This document shows, in pieces, positions 41,087 through 64,000 of a stretch of 64,000 nucleotides of DNA (position 1 is the first letter of the stretch; each line of letters opens with the position of its first letter). Position numbers and translations under genes: made by a program. The stretch lies in NCBI GenBank assembly GCA_021464245.1, contig JADCRB010000036.1, positions 1,197,717 through 1,261,716 of the forward strand, read 5' to 3'. The stretch comes from Carallia brachiata. Its lineage: Eukaryota > Streptophyta > Magnoliopsida > Malpighiales > Rhizophoraceae. The notes beneath the pieces are model-generated. The model saw only the letters and a list, made by a program, of their open reading frames with translations. It made no database searches and had not been told where the DNA came from.

Positions 41087-44000
41087 TTTGGGCAACTTGT
41101 TTAAGACCAGAAAATAAGGAAAAGGACATGTGAAGAAAAATTTCTTTTGAAGCTAGTTATGTGAAGAATTCCTTGCAGCTGCATGTAAAATTTTTGCTTT
41201 CCTTTTAGGGGGAGAAGAAATTGGTGACAATTCACAATGTTTTTGCTAGCATACGGGGCTTAGAAGAACCTGACCGCTATGTGCTTCTGGGTAATCATAG
41301 AGATGCATGGACTTATGGAGCTGTTGACCCCAACAGTGGAACTGCTGCATTGCTTGACATTTCCCGAAGATATTCCCTTTTGATTCAAAAGGGGTGGAAA
41401 CCTCGGAGGACAATTATCCTCTGTAGCTGGGATGCGGAAGAGTTCGGGATGGTAGGTAATACTCCATTTTCATTGGTCATTGATCCCCATAATAGCCATT
41501 GGCAGAGCATGATAGCAGTCTCTTCTTTGATGACGTGATAGCCGGTCTTTGATGACATGACCTCTAATGGTGCATGGTTCAGCAGAAACGGCATGTGACA
41601 GTTGAGACTGAAGCTCCTATTGCTTTGCAGCTAGAGAAGACAAATGAACTAGAGTGTGTTCTTTAGCTTCATGTGCATTTTTGTTTTATGTGTGGCATAT
41701 GTATTTGCTTCGTCATCTATTGCTGTGATTACCATCCCATTATGTGTTGCACGTTGGCAACAAGGCATAATCTTGTCCATAGTTTTTGCCTAAAAGAAAT
41801 GGATCTTTTAGCAGCTCAGGTTCTTCATCATCAACGGTTCTTGTTTTCGTCCTAACTTGTGTTACAGCTCTTTGGTCATTGATGGGCTGGCATTGCAATG
41901 TCTCTATAGAGCTCAAGTGTCGTGTTAACTTGGATTATTTTTTTCTCTTTGTACACAGATGCAACACATTGCTATGTGCATCAGTAGTCTTTCCATGGCA
42001 TCAGTATTATTGTTTAGGCAGCTTTATGGTTGCCTTTTCTCAGATTTTTTATGTTATCCAAGATTAAAGACATCATTATTATGCATTGAAGCTTTTAATG
42101 ATGTTTTGCTGCTCTTCTGCTCTAGGGTCTACAGAGTGGGTTGAACAAAACCTTGTCAATCTTGGGGCCAAAGCAGTAGCCTACCTTAATGTAGATTGTG
42201 CGGTGCAAGGGCCTGGATTTTTTGCTGGTGCAACGCCACAGCTAGATGATCTTCTTCTTGAGGTTACAAAGAAGGTGAACAGAATAAATAAATTTTTTAT
42301 TCATCTAAATGCTTTGATTATTCTTAATGGATGTCTAATGGTTTTAAAGAATCGTTACTCGACCAGATATTCTTATCCATGATTAAAACACTTACAGGTT
42401 GAGGATCCCAACTCAGTGGGAACAACAATATATGAGAAGTGGACTGCCACGAACGAAGTCTTTGGTGTAAGTCTCCATAAACTTTTGACTTTCTGTATAT
42501 TACATCTATAGAAGGTTGTTGATGCTCACACAATTCAAGATGACAAAAATATGGAAGTATCACAAGTTGTGGATAACTGGAAGCATAGCTGGCACCATTG
42601 AGGCCTGTTATTGCTATCCAAATGCTACATTTGTGTTTAGGTTATGCTATTTGTTTTCCAGCTAACATTCTCTGTTTCCAAAAATGCTAGATTATGTGGG
42701 TTTATAATTTCTAGGAAGAGAAAGATGTCTAATAAATAACAGAAGTATTTCAGTTTAAAATTAACAATCACTGCCGTAGTCATACATCTGCAACCATATC
42801 CCAGTGTATCATATAATGTGGCTTGTTGAAGAACTGTGGAAATATGTCTGGTACCTAATTGGGATTGTCATGGCTGGATTGCAGATTCAAAGACTCAGTG
42901 GAGTGGATTCTGATTTTGCTCCATTTCTGCATCATGCAGGTGTTCCTTGCGTTGATATATATTATGGACAAGGTATATAACACAAAAAGATGAATATTTT
43001 GCTTGGGTTAATTTAGCTGAAGTAGCTCATCAGGATGTATTCCTTGAATCTGGTGCAACTTGGATTTATGTGAGTGGATGTTAGTGCAACTCTAAAGTTG
43101 AGATCCAAGTACTTATTACACATGAATTGCATATTATCTGGCTCTAAATGTTGTCTTTTGCGGGATTTAATAAAATTCTTACTTTATTCTGAGCTGCACA
43201 AATAGAAAAGATAAAGGATTTGGACCATGCTTTTTAGCTCGATGTGCTAGCAGACTTATGGTTTTTGTTTATCCTTGTTATGGTAAGATTGGTCTGGTTA
43301 TCAAATCTTGGCTCTCATTTTGTGCTATACCTATCGCTAACTATTTATAAAGGACGATGCTGTCTTTGCTTTTAGTTTTCTGGAGTACACTGAATTGGCA
43401 TGCTTGCCCCATACTTTTTCAACACTTCTAAATTGTGACATAAGAAGATTGCTGATTTATTTACTTGTGGTTTTTGGGTGCTCATTTTTTGAGAATCCTT
43501 CTTTGATAATCCAAATGTTTTCTGTGATTCTAGTGGCATAATTAACTTCAGTTTGGTAATTTAATGAATTTGCATACGTGTTCAGATTTTCCTGTCTACC
43601 ACACAGCCTTTGACTCCTATGACTGGATAAAAAACTACGCAGATCCTTTGTTTCATCACCAAGTGGCTGGTTAGCTGTCTTTCCTGTCTGTCATTTGTGC
43701 CAAAAAAAAAAAAAGGAAAAACAAAATTTTTTGCTAACTTATTTGACAAAACATAAGGTCAATCTTCTCAACTGTTGTGTAACATTTCTCTTCTATTTTC
43801 ACTCTACTTCAGTTGCTGGAGTTTGGGGACTTCTAGCCCTTCACCTTGCTGATGACTATATTCTTCCTTTCAATTACCTCTCTTATGCAGACCAGCTAGA
43901 GGTGCGTCTCTAATTGTTGTATCATTAAACCAAAATATCTCAAAATATAGTGATAGTTAAGTTAAATGTTTGTCTAGGTGGGTTTTGACATCAAGAACAG

Positions 44001-45107
44001 AGGTTTGTTTCATAAAACTAGATGAGCCATTGACAGTTAATAATAACGTGAGTAAGAAAAGAATATCAAGTGGGTGAATCTGAACATTATAGATGATTCA
44101 TCGTATGATTACTAGGAACTTATGCTTTCCACATTTTTTCATAGCAGACTAATGACATCTGTGTTTCCACCTTTGGCAGCGGCACAAAAAGGATTTGAGC
44201 AACTTTGTGGAAGGGAGCATTTCTATTCATTCTTTAGCCGTTGCAATTCAAGGTTTTGCTGCTGCTGCTAAAGAAGCTGAGAATGAGGCAGAGGTAAAAC
44301 TTCTTAATTTGTTTAGGCCCGACGGATGACATAATCAATCATCACTAGATTGTGAGTCACTTGGCTTATCTCACCTCCCCTCCCCTCCCCACACTTGGGT
44401 ACTTATTCTGTTGTGTTTGTTATTATTGGATGCAGCTACTGAGAAAGCAAGAAAGTAGGGGAGAGTTTGTTGCTTTGAAGATGCGAGCATTGAATGATAG
44501 ACTGATGCTTGCTGAAAGAGGCTTCCTAGATGACAATGGGCTTAAAGGAAGGCAGTGGTTTAAACATCTTGTAAGTATTCTATTTTTTGATGGTTTGGGA
44601 CACCGGTTACACTACACCACCTGGTAGTTTATTTTTAACCGGCTACTTGAAATCGAGACTTTTAGCCCTAGAGACAACTCTAGTACCACTGAGCTATAAT
44701 TCATTGGTCTATACCATCTGGTCGTTGCATCCCCTTTGCTCGGCATCATTGCTTAATATTGTGTTTAAAATGATTTAAGGGATGGTCCTTGGAAACATAT
44801 GCGTCTACTTCTTTTTGTAAAGCTTATGGGATGATTTGATTCCAGGAAGCCGCAAAACCAAAGGTTCCTTTGGCGAAAGTCTAAAATCCTATGGACTATC
44901 TGATGATTCTCTGTTTCATTGTAGATTTATGGCCCTCCTAGTGACTACGAGAGCAAACTCAACTTCTTCCCCGGAGTAGCGGATGCGATTTCGCAATCCA
45001 AAGGCATGAACGAACAAGATCAGCTGGTAGCAATCCAGCACGAGATATGGAAAGTTGCCAGGGCCATTGAAAGAGGTGCTGCTGCTCTCAAAGGCCAACT
45101 CACTTGA
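39040..45107 (+). CDS. M28 glutamate carboxypeptidase, AMP1/LAMP1 type
   Basis: Ten exons: 39040-39999, 41209-41455, 42126-42274, 42398-42466, 42885-42972, 43586-43669, 43813-43901, 44180-44293, 44436-44570, 44925-45107; all GT-AG and in frame; 705 aa. It is a type II membrane peptidase of the family of Arabidopsis AMP1 and LAMP1 (At5g19740, from memory), which act at the ER in meristem size and miRNA-dependent translational control; the natural substrate is not settled. Seen: TM helix ~residues 21-38 ([15 protein letters not shown]), protease-associated region ~140-270, M28 catalytic core. The expected two-zinc set is complete: His350 and Asp360 (GNHRDAW, AVDPNSG), catalytic Glu397 and ligand Glu398 (SWDAEEFG), Asp426 (NVD) and His510 ([11 protein letters not shown]). 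The C-terminal TFR-dimerisation-like helical domain is in exons 8-10. Exon 1 is GC-rich. No frame damage was seen. Confidence 0.93.
41049..41082. repeat. (CA)n microsatellite in LAMP1-like intron 1
   Basis: Seventeen uninterrupted CA units, about 130 bp before the exon 2 acceptor. Confidence 0.95.
44587..44707 (-). mobile_element. tRNA-derived SINE in intron 9 of the LAMP1-like gene
   Basis: Read on the minus strand, the segment starts with ATAGCTCAGTGGTACTAGAG, an A box of the tRNA type. About 30 bp later it has GGGCTAAAAGTCTCGATTTC, a B-box-like element, and then a non-tRNA body. That order and spacing are those of a Pol III-driven plant SINE. A T-run on the plus strand (44582-44588) may be its A-tail. 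I could not define a target-site duplication. It sits in antisense to the host gene. Confidence 0.65.
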
Positions 45108-46262
45108 AAGTTGATGGAAGAAATTACCCACCAACGTTAGGCAGGCAGTAATATGTACGAGAGTTATTTTAGTTTTTCTTTTTCTTTTTCCCCACACGTT
45201 CTTTTCTTTTGTTCTTATCAAGATATGTATACAAATACAAAACACTTGTTCACTTGTCTTTGAATCGAAGTCGATGGAATGTACAGCTAAATTTTGACCC
45301 ATTGGTATGTGCAAGCCAAAAGATTCCATATAATTGATTTGAATTAAATTTGGGAGTACGATTTTGTTGTTATTGTTCATGTGCTCTTCATTTTTATACT
45401 CAAATATCAGAGAATAAGTAAAGAGAGTTGTTAAAATGAAAGCTACTATTCTGCTCTCCAAATCCAACTATTAATTAGTAGAGAAAGACCCCTGGAGCGT
45501 ATAAACTGAAACTAATCCTGTTGAAAGCAAGGAAAGCAATGGAAGTGGAAGGTCAAATTTGGTAAAATGGGTACCATTTGTAGGAGAGACGATCTAACAA
45601 AACGTATTATGAGCACTTTTATTTTAATTTTAAAAAAATTTATGATGTTCATGCAAATAAAATTTTTTATGGTTATGTGCACATTTTATCATATACATGT
45701 ATTTTAAATATATACACATCATTTTTTTCTTTTGGATCTAAGTACATGGACTAAGAAAATCTTTTTTTTTTTTTTGAACGGATATTGACTAAGAAAATCA
45801 TAGTATACTTAACCTGACCTTACATTTTATTTGTTTACTTATTTTTTTTATAAAATTAAAATATAAAAATAAATAAATATTATCTTAAAATTGAACATAT
45901 AAATCTTAAATAATATGTATTTAAAAATTATTAAAATATTAAAAATTGGTGCGCAGTCTACTTTTTGCCTTTTTTTTTTTTTTTGAACCAAAAAAATGCA
46001 AGCGCGCGGCACTTGCACAGGACCCACCTCTACCACAATTTATAATACGCTCGGGGCACGCCACGAGAGATTGTTTTGAATTGAAAAAAAAAAGGGCGGG
46101 AAAGCAAAATCCAGACCCAGTCACAATCGATATCCACATTACATAGACACGAGCAGCAAAGGCATCCTTTCCTAAATTCGATTCGCACAGTTTTTTTTTT
46201 GGTTTCATTTCTAATTCATCAGAATTAAAAAAAAAAGCAACTTAAAAAGAGAAAGGAAGAGA
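45108..46262. other. intergenic between LAMP1-like and SKA3-like genes
   Basis: The 3' UTR of the LAMP1-like gene should lie in the first few hundred bases. The rest is AT-rich with homopolymers (45761-45774, 45970-45984, 46083-46093). No gene seen. Confidence 0.5.
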
Positions 46263-48679
46263 ATGGAAGAATCAATCTCTGCCTTCGGAAAACCCTAGGG
46301 TGGTTCTGCAACCACCTGGAGATCAGCTGCGCCGCCCTCAAGCAGTCCGTCGACCGCCGTCCCATCCCTCTCGGTATGTACTTACCCTCCCCCTCCGCTT
46401 CAACGCCCAGCCGTTTTGAGCCAATACTCCCTAATATAATAGTTAACAGCTTGTTGTATTTTTGGATATCAGATTCGGCGTCGTCGACCTTCATTCAGTC
46501 GCTGAACCGCCGCGTCTCGAGCGCCGCCGCCGATCTAAACCTCCTGGAGTCGATGGCCTTCGGCACTGTGTCTTTCGAGGAACTGTTAGGTCATTGCAGT
46601 GAGGTTTTCAAGAAGAACCAGACCGATCTCCTCCAATTACAAGGCTATCTCGAGGACTTAGGTTATACCCCGGTAATTTTCAATAATTTTATTTTCTCGC
46701 TCAATTTTTCTTTTCTTAGCCATTTGGCTGCTGAAAAAAAAATTCAAAATCATTAAACTTTCGGTAATCCAGTGAAAAAAAAAAGAAGAAATTATCCGTG
46801 AATTTGTTAATTTTTCTCATCATGATATTTCTTGAGTGGTAGATGTTGAGATTGATAGCGAAGATGAGGGTGGCGCCTCGGACTCAAAGGATGGATCGGA
46901 TGATCATCCTTCTTCTTACTGCAGCCGTTCAATTATGAACAGTTTGGATCAAGACCCACTGTATCCTAATTTTAGTCTATATGTTTCCAAGTTGCATTTG
47001 TTTGTTTGTTTGTTAATAACCTGCAAAAAACCTGCGAGTGCCCGATTATAGTGTGTTCAAGTCTTGGCTAAGACGAGCAGAAAAGAATAACTGAATTAAT
47101 TTGTTGTTGTTAATAATAATAATGATAAGGAAATGCGGATAGATAGTCTTTGTGTAGTGCATGAAGGAGCAAACCAATTATTATGTTCATTGATAAATTG
47201 GTTGCGGTTATCTGCAACTCATTCTTATAAACACATTGCACTTCTACGAAATTTTTGTTTTCCTTTAGTCTTAGTAGAATGGACGATTCATTGAGTTTAA
47301 AGCGTCTTGGCCTGTCGGACGTATGTCTAGCTACTCTAGCATCTGAAGGTAAGCCTTGCTATTGTCTAATGGATGGACGCTATTGATGCCTTGAACATTT
47401 TTCAAACATGATTTCTGGACTTTGTAGAAGATTGGTTGGTACATAAGTTTTTATGCACTTTTTTTTTTTTTTTGCTACATTTGACGGATGTCGACCAATT
47501 TGTCCTTTCTTCTGAAATCACTTTTGTTGCTCTCTGCAGATCATGCTAAAGATGATGATCCGAATGCATCTTCCAGAGAATCAATGAAGTAAGCAAATTA
47601 TGTACTGAAACTCGACTCGTGTGTTGCACAAGGAAATTTCATGTTTTAAAATGTTCCACTTTTTAGGTATTATTACAACGAGAAATTACACGAGACAAAA
47701 AGTCTAGATCAAACCGCTGCACGGATCTCAGAAGCATGTGAAGGTAGAAAGCAATTATTACTATTGAGCTTTTCAGCATTCAATTCAAGAGCTTCATCAA
47801 TAGTTCAATATTGTACGACTCCTTATCTTTTAAAATTTCTGGGGAGACAGAAGGCGGTCTGAAACCAGCTGAACCTGCTTGCCGCATTCTAGAGGTGGTA
47901 AAGGATGATTTTGAAAAGCTTCCTTCCTACATGAAAAGTCTAACATCATGGGAGGTATGAATTCTCTGTTTCTTTGTTATCAATCAGTGACCACAACGAA
48001 GCAATTCCAAGAATGTGTTTTTGGAGATTTCTGATTGGTGATAGAGGGAATTAGTTTGCCTTTTATGTTGAATTGAGGCATAGATAATAATTACTGCGGT
48101 AATATCCCACGGAGGTTGGTCTTTCAGGATCTACTTACAGCCGTTGAGAAAATAAACTCAAGCCTGAAGAAAAGGGAGAAAACAAAGGGAAGTGATTATT
48201 TCTATCAAGATGAGATTGCCTCTCTGGATTTGGGTATGCCAATCTTGCCATTATGATGCCATTTAACATCTCCGACATATGTACGCTAGGAAAAAGGAGC
48301 CTTTAGCATGACGCTAAGTTTGTGATGTTGGATTCATTCAAGTAATGAGACCCAAAAAAAAAAAATACAGTATTCAAATGTAATGGAAGATTACCAGTTG
48401 GCCTGTTGCACGATGTGCATATTCTTCTGGGTAATTTCTATAGAATTACGCATAAAAACTGAGGCTGACTCCCACTGGGACTTCCCTACTGTAAGCATTT
48501 AAATTGAGTTAAAACCTGACCCTGTAACAGTCAGGTTTTGTTTTTACTATCTCACGGGTGGCTTTGGTGATGTTTTGTTGACAGGGCCTAAGGCAAGAAC
48601 TTACTTGCTCCTGCTCGTGCGCATGAATCAACTGGTCGTTCAGACAAATGATGGTTTGATATCCTACAAGGTTTTGTAA
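46263..48679 (+). CDS. SKA3-like kinetochore protein (tentative)
   Basis: Nine exons: 46263-46373, 46473-46672, 46843-46960, 47269-47348, 47540-47588, 47667-47743, 47851-47954, 48128-48233, 48585-48679; about 313 aa. I recognise the architecture rather than a motif: helical N-terminus (CNHLEISCAALKQSVD, SFIQSL-like, FEELLGHCSEVFKKNQ, LQLQGYLEDLGY), an acidic linker (EIDSEDEGG), the short SLSLKRLGLSDVCLATLASE block, and a C-terminal domain (KLPSYMKSLTSWEDLLTAVEKIN, LLLLVRMNQLVVQ). This resembles plant SKA3, which binds spindle microtubules with SKA1/SKA2; the position next to UBP12 matches At5g06590 (from memory). Exon 1 needs one added base near 46291-46296 (MEESISAF then KTLGWFCNHL), and the exon 2/3 junction is off by one base. 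The gene is otherwise well formed; it is convergent with the deubiquitinase gene. Confidence 0.7.
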
Positions 48680-50300
48680 ATATGATGTGGTCACAAGCAT
48701 TTAGAAAGTTCAAGACTTCAGGCCCATAATCCTTAATTTCAGGGAATGATAATTCTTTTTCTCGCTATATTTTGTGGAAATTTTTTAACAATGATACATT
48801 ATTATGTAATCTGCTTGTTCTATGCCTGTTCAATCCGGACTCGAATTTATAATTGTTCTCGACAACAATATACCATACAGAATCATATCATCGTCGAGAT
48901 AAGTCAAAAGGTGATCTTAAACTATAATTTTTCAATTTAATCCTGCCGCATTAGTTAAACGAGCCTTGTCTATATATTTTTCATTTTATGAGTTTATTTT
49001 CACATGAAACTTAAAAAATTTTTAAGCATATTTTATTTAGTCTAAAATTTTGTCCAAAAATAAATTTAAAAGAAACAAAATATAAATTCGTGCAAAAAAT
49101 TAAAATTACATTAATAAGTTATTAAGAGTGTGTTTGTTTTTATAAAATATTTTACAAAAAAAAAATTTTATAAATTTTTCAACGTTTATTTAACAGAAAA
49201 TATTTTACATAGTCAAAATTTAAAAATTTTTTTTAAATTCAGGTAAAATAACTTCTCCTTTTACAAAACTAAAATTATTTTTAGAAAAAACGCAAACTGT
49301 ATTATAAGTAAATGACAAAAGAAAATTATTATTTTAACTACAAATATTTTCTCTTGCAAATATTTTACAAATGTAAATTATTTTACAATAAACAAACAAA
49401 TCCTAAATTTTAAATTGATTTTTGGCCTATCCCTATCCAAGCAGCAATTGACACGGTCTCAGGAGAGACGATAAAAAATGGGGATTCAGAAAGTGAATAC
49501 CGTTTAACCCGGGTGCAACCATCTCTATGTTCATCAAAACCCGTATAGCTCGAGTTCACTTAAAATACTAATAACAATGATACTTGTCATTATAATTATC
49601 GTTGTATTAGCAATATTTTTGCGCCGTGCCTAGGATAAAGCAAAGAAGAGTTTCGACACCGCGAAACAATAAAACAGCGATGCACAGATGCACTACAGGA
49701 AACAAGAAAAAACATCAAAGGACAAAAAGAGGCAAACGATTCTGAAGATTGCACCAGAAAACTGATGCTCCTTGAGCTATAACTAACAAGCTTTATGAAT
49801 ATTCAAAAAGATGTACCATCAAAACCAATCTGGACTGCAGCGCAGTCCAGTTCTTGTACACGATCCTGGGCTCAGTAACTGCAAATCTCAGCCAACCATT
49901 TTACAAACCCATCCCCCAAAGCCAAAGAAATATATTAAGAAAAGAATTAAATGTCAAACCCAAGCACCTATACCGGTATACTCTGCTAGTAAAATATCTC
50001 CTTATGTACTTCTAGATTACACTGGAACTGCGAAAGGTTGCACATGGGACAGAAGCCCAAGGAGGGCACATCGGCAATCGAACAAAGGGCGAGGCTAACT
50101 CTCTCCCTGTTCCACATGATAGAAACATGCATACCATACAAAACAAACTAACAAATCCTACAGAAATCCTTTCGATTCCAGTGTCTTACGTTCCTGCTTC
50201 AAGTATCCACTCATTTGCATCCTTTTCATTTCCATGATACGTTGCAGTGAGAGCGTGTAATACAGCTCATTGTGCTCATAAAAAAATCACCAGCACTTTG
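48680..50300. other. convergent intergenic region
   Basis: It lies between the ends of the SKA3-like (plus) and UBP12-like (minus) genes and should hold both 3' UTRs. One MITE-like element lies at 49134-49405. No gene seen. Confidence 0.5.
49134..49405. mobile_element. MITE, GAGTGTGTTTG family, copy 1
   Basis: About 270 bp, AT-rich. It starts GAGTGTGTTTGTTTT and ends AAACAAACAAATCC, flanked on both sides by TAA (49133-49135 region and 49403-49405). It shares internal blocks (ataacttctccttttac, ataagtaaatgacaa, aaatattttacaaatgtaa) with the element at 58751-59034. Confidence 0.55.
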
Positions 50301-62360
<12,060 letters not shown>

Positions 62361-62590
62361 TGGTTGAACGGATATCGTTTCGCCCGATCCGCGAACCGAA
62401 AAAAATTCACAATTAGCCGACGACGAGAACGAAAGAGAATCAGAAAAGAAAAAATAGGAAAAAAAAAAGAGGAAAGGAAGAAAGAAAAAGCAAAGCGAGA
62501 GCAGAGCTGTGTGTGTTTGTGGGGAAGAGGGGCCGCTCGCGAAGAAAACTTGGGCTACAGAGAAAAGGAGTCGGCTTTCGGAGCAGGAGG

Positions 62591-62600
62591 GTATTTATGT
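62591..62600 (-). promoter_or_regulatory. possible TATA box of the UBP12-like gene
   Basis: On the minus strand this reads ACATAAATAC, about 235 bp upstream of the ATG at 62360. It is a weak TATA match, but the only one in a GC-richer stretch (62480-62700) that looks like the core promoter and 5' UTR. Confidence 0.4.
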
Positions 62601-64000
62601 GATTTTGAGTAATAATTGGGGGCAGTAAGGGGAAATAATTGGCGTGCCAAAACGCTGGACTTAGGATGCTTTTGGAGGTTTGGAGACATTCGGATTGGGA
62701 GGAACCAATGGGAGAGAGGCATGTGTGATCTGTAACGAACCAGGGAGTTGGTGACGTGGCAATGAATTTTTGAATTGCTGCTCACGTGCACGTCGATGTG
62801 TTTTTGGGGACGACAAATCAATTTCTTTCCTCATACTGCAACAACAACTTTAAACTTTATCGCAAGCCCCTTAAATTTGTGGAAAACTTTTCATAGGGGC
62901 ACATTTGTTTCAAATTTGTTTGATTCAGGCCTCAATATTTGTATCTACGTAACTTTATTTAAATAATAATGAAGTAAGAATATAATTTTATTTAACGATA
63001 TTTAATATTTTTTTTATTTTTTGAATTTAATTATCTAATAATTTATATAATTTAAAATTCTTTTAAACTATTTATATGAAACTCCCAAAATTTTATTATT
63101 ACAAATGATTTAATTGGTATGCATGCACTAGAATGTATGGATCAAACTTTTTTAACCAAACTATGTAACATATGTTCACTTTTTTTATGTTAATTAATTC
63201 AAATTAGTTTTTGAACTTGGGAATATCTCAAAAAAAAAAAAATTGAACTTGGGAATATTTAACCTTGAAGAACACTCACAGTGTTATTGAGCCAAAGTTT
63301 ATCCGTAACTTATTATTTCTTCTTCTTCTTCTTCTTCTTCTCTCTCTCTCTCTCTCTAGTTACACGTCAAGTGTCAATTCTCGCCCAATAAACTTGCTTT
63401 CGTTGAAGGGGCATGGTACATGGAAGGTCGAACGATTGAAGAACCTGCATACATTGCTTGTAATTTTTGTTAGGTGATCAGCCTGTGTTATTGTGCTTTA
63501 AATTATCTTATCTTGGTAACATTTGGCCTATCAATGGAAAGGCCCTTTGCTCCATTTGCTGCTCCGGCCAGATTATGTCTTAGTTTGTGTGATTCGATGC
63601 TAAAAAAGCATGACTGCTAGCTACCACATTACCAAAAATGAATTAAATTTGTTTTTACTTGCACTTTTAATTTTGTTAAATATGTTTTATCTTATTTTAG
63701 GTGAGTGGTATATCATAGTTTTATGTGGGTCTCTCAAGATTTCTTTCTTTTCTTAATATGTACGTTAGAAAACATTGTCGCATGTAATGGTGGTGATAAT
63801 CAACAGTACCCTAACTTCCACGTGGCAGTTATCACCATCTTCTGATCCTTTGCTATGATCCTATATCAAGCCAGCCAAGAGAACTATGATCTTTTTGGTT
63901 TTTGTTACTAGTTTCCTCCCCCATTCCATGCATTGCTTTTCCGTCATCGCACAAACGCCGAAAAGGAACCGGACACAACCACAAGCTACTATGACAGTAG
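62601..64000. other. upstream flank of UBP12-like gene and right edge
   Basis: No gene seen. A (TTC)n-(TC)n compound microsatellite lies at about 63317-63357. The last few hundred bases are more GC-balanced and may approach another gene beyond the window. Confidence 0.5.

Noticed and set aside
46961..47268. U12-type intron in the SKA3-like gene (donor GTATCCTAAT)
   Set aside because: The donor resembles the U12 consensus, but the 3' end has no TCCTTAAC branch site and instead a normal polypyrimidine tract before AG.

Overview
The window is nuclear DNA from a flowering plant, most likely a woody or otherwise TE-rich eudicot. Genes have many short introns in AT-rich DNA, all recognisable proteins are plant families, and the intergenic space is filled with plant-type MITEs, hAT elements, LINE and SINE remnants and microsatellites. 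I recognise eight protein genes and no rRNA, tRNA or CRISPR.

Layout, left to right: (1) 1-526, minus: N-terminal part of a PLS-class PPR protein, running off the left edge. (2) 3951-6859, minus: GTD-binding (DUF593) myosin-binding protein, MYOB7-like, three exons. (3) 7-18 kb: long AT-rich intergenic stretch with two ~950-bp hAT-type elements. (4) 18968-21772, minus: carboxylesterase of the CXE15 type, two exons. (5) 27782-28577, plus: SAM-domain protein. (6) 29761-32225, plus: ANT1-type amino acid transporter, three exons. (7) 34.2-36.5 kb: two terminal-inverted-repeat elements stuffed with purine/pyrimidine minisatellite. (8) 39040-45107, plus: M28 glutamate carboxypeptidase of the AMP1/LAMP1 type, ten exons, intact. 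(9) 46263-48679, plus: nine-exon gene resembling plant SKA3 (kinetochore). (10) 50301-62360, minus: UBP12/UBP13 (USP7-type) deubiquitinase, 32 exons.

The genes do not form a pathway. What links them is ancestry: PPR, MYOB7, CXE15, SKA3-like and UBP12 appear in the same order as the Arabidopsis chromosome 5 block At5g06540-At5g06600. SAM and ANT1 correspond to neighbours of UBP13 in the paralogous chromosome 3 block near At3g11900. Locus numbers are from memory. The window looks like an unfractionated version of a segment that Arabidopsis duplicated and then split.

A second theme is sequence quality or decay. Six of the eight genes carry a one- or two-base frame disruption, mostly in or next to short homopolymers, while their splice sites and the remaining reading frames are intact. 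I read this mainly as residual assembly indels rather than six dead genes. I found no clear new biological system. The most unusual items are a PIF/Harbinger-like element expanded by a ~1-kb purine minisatellite, two GC-AG introns in the deubiquitinase, and a Glu at the expected acid-triad position of the esterase.
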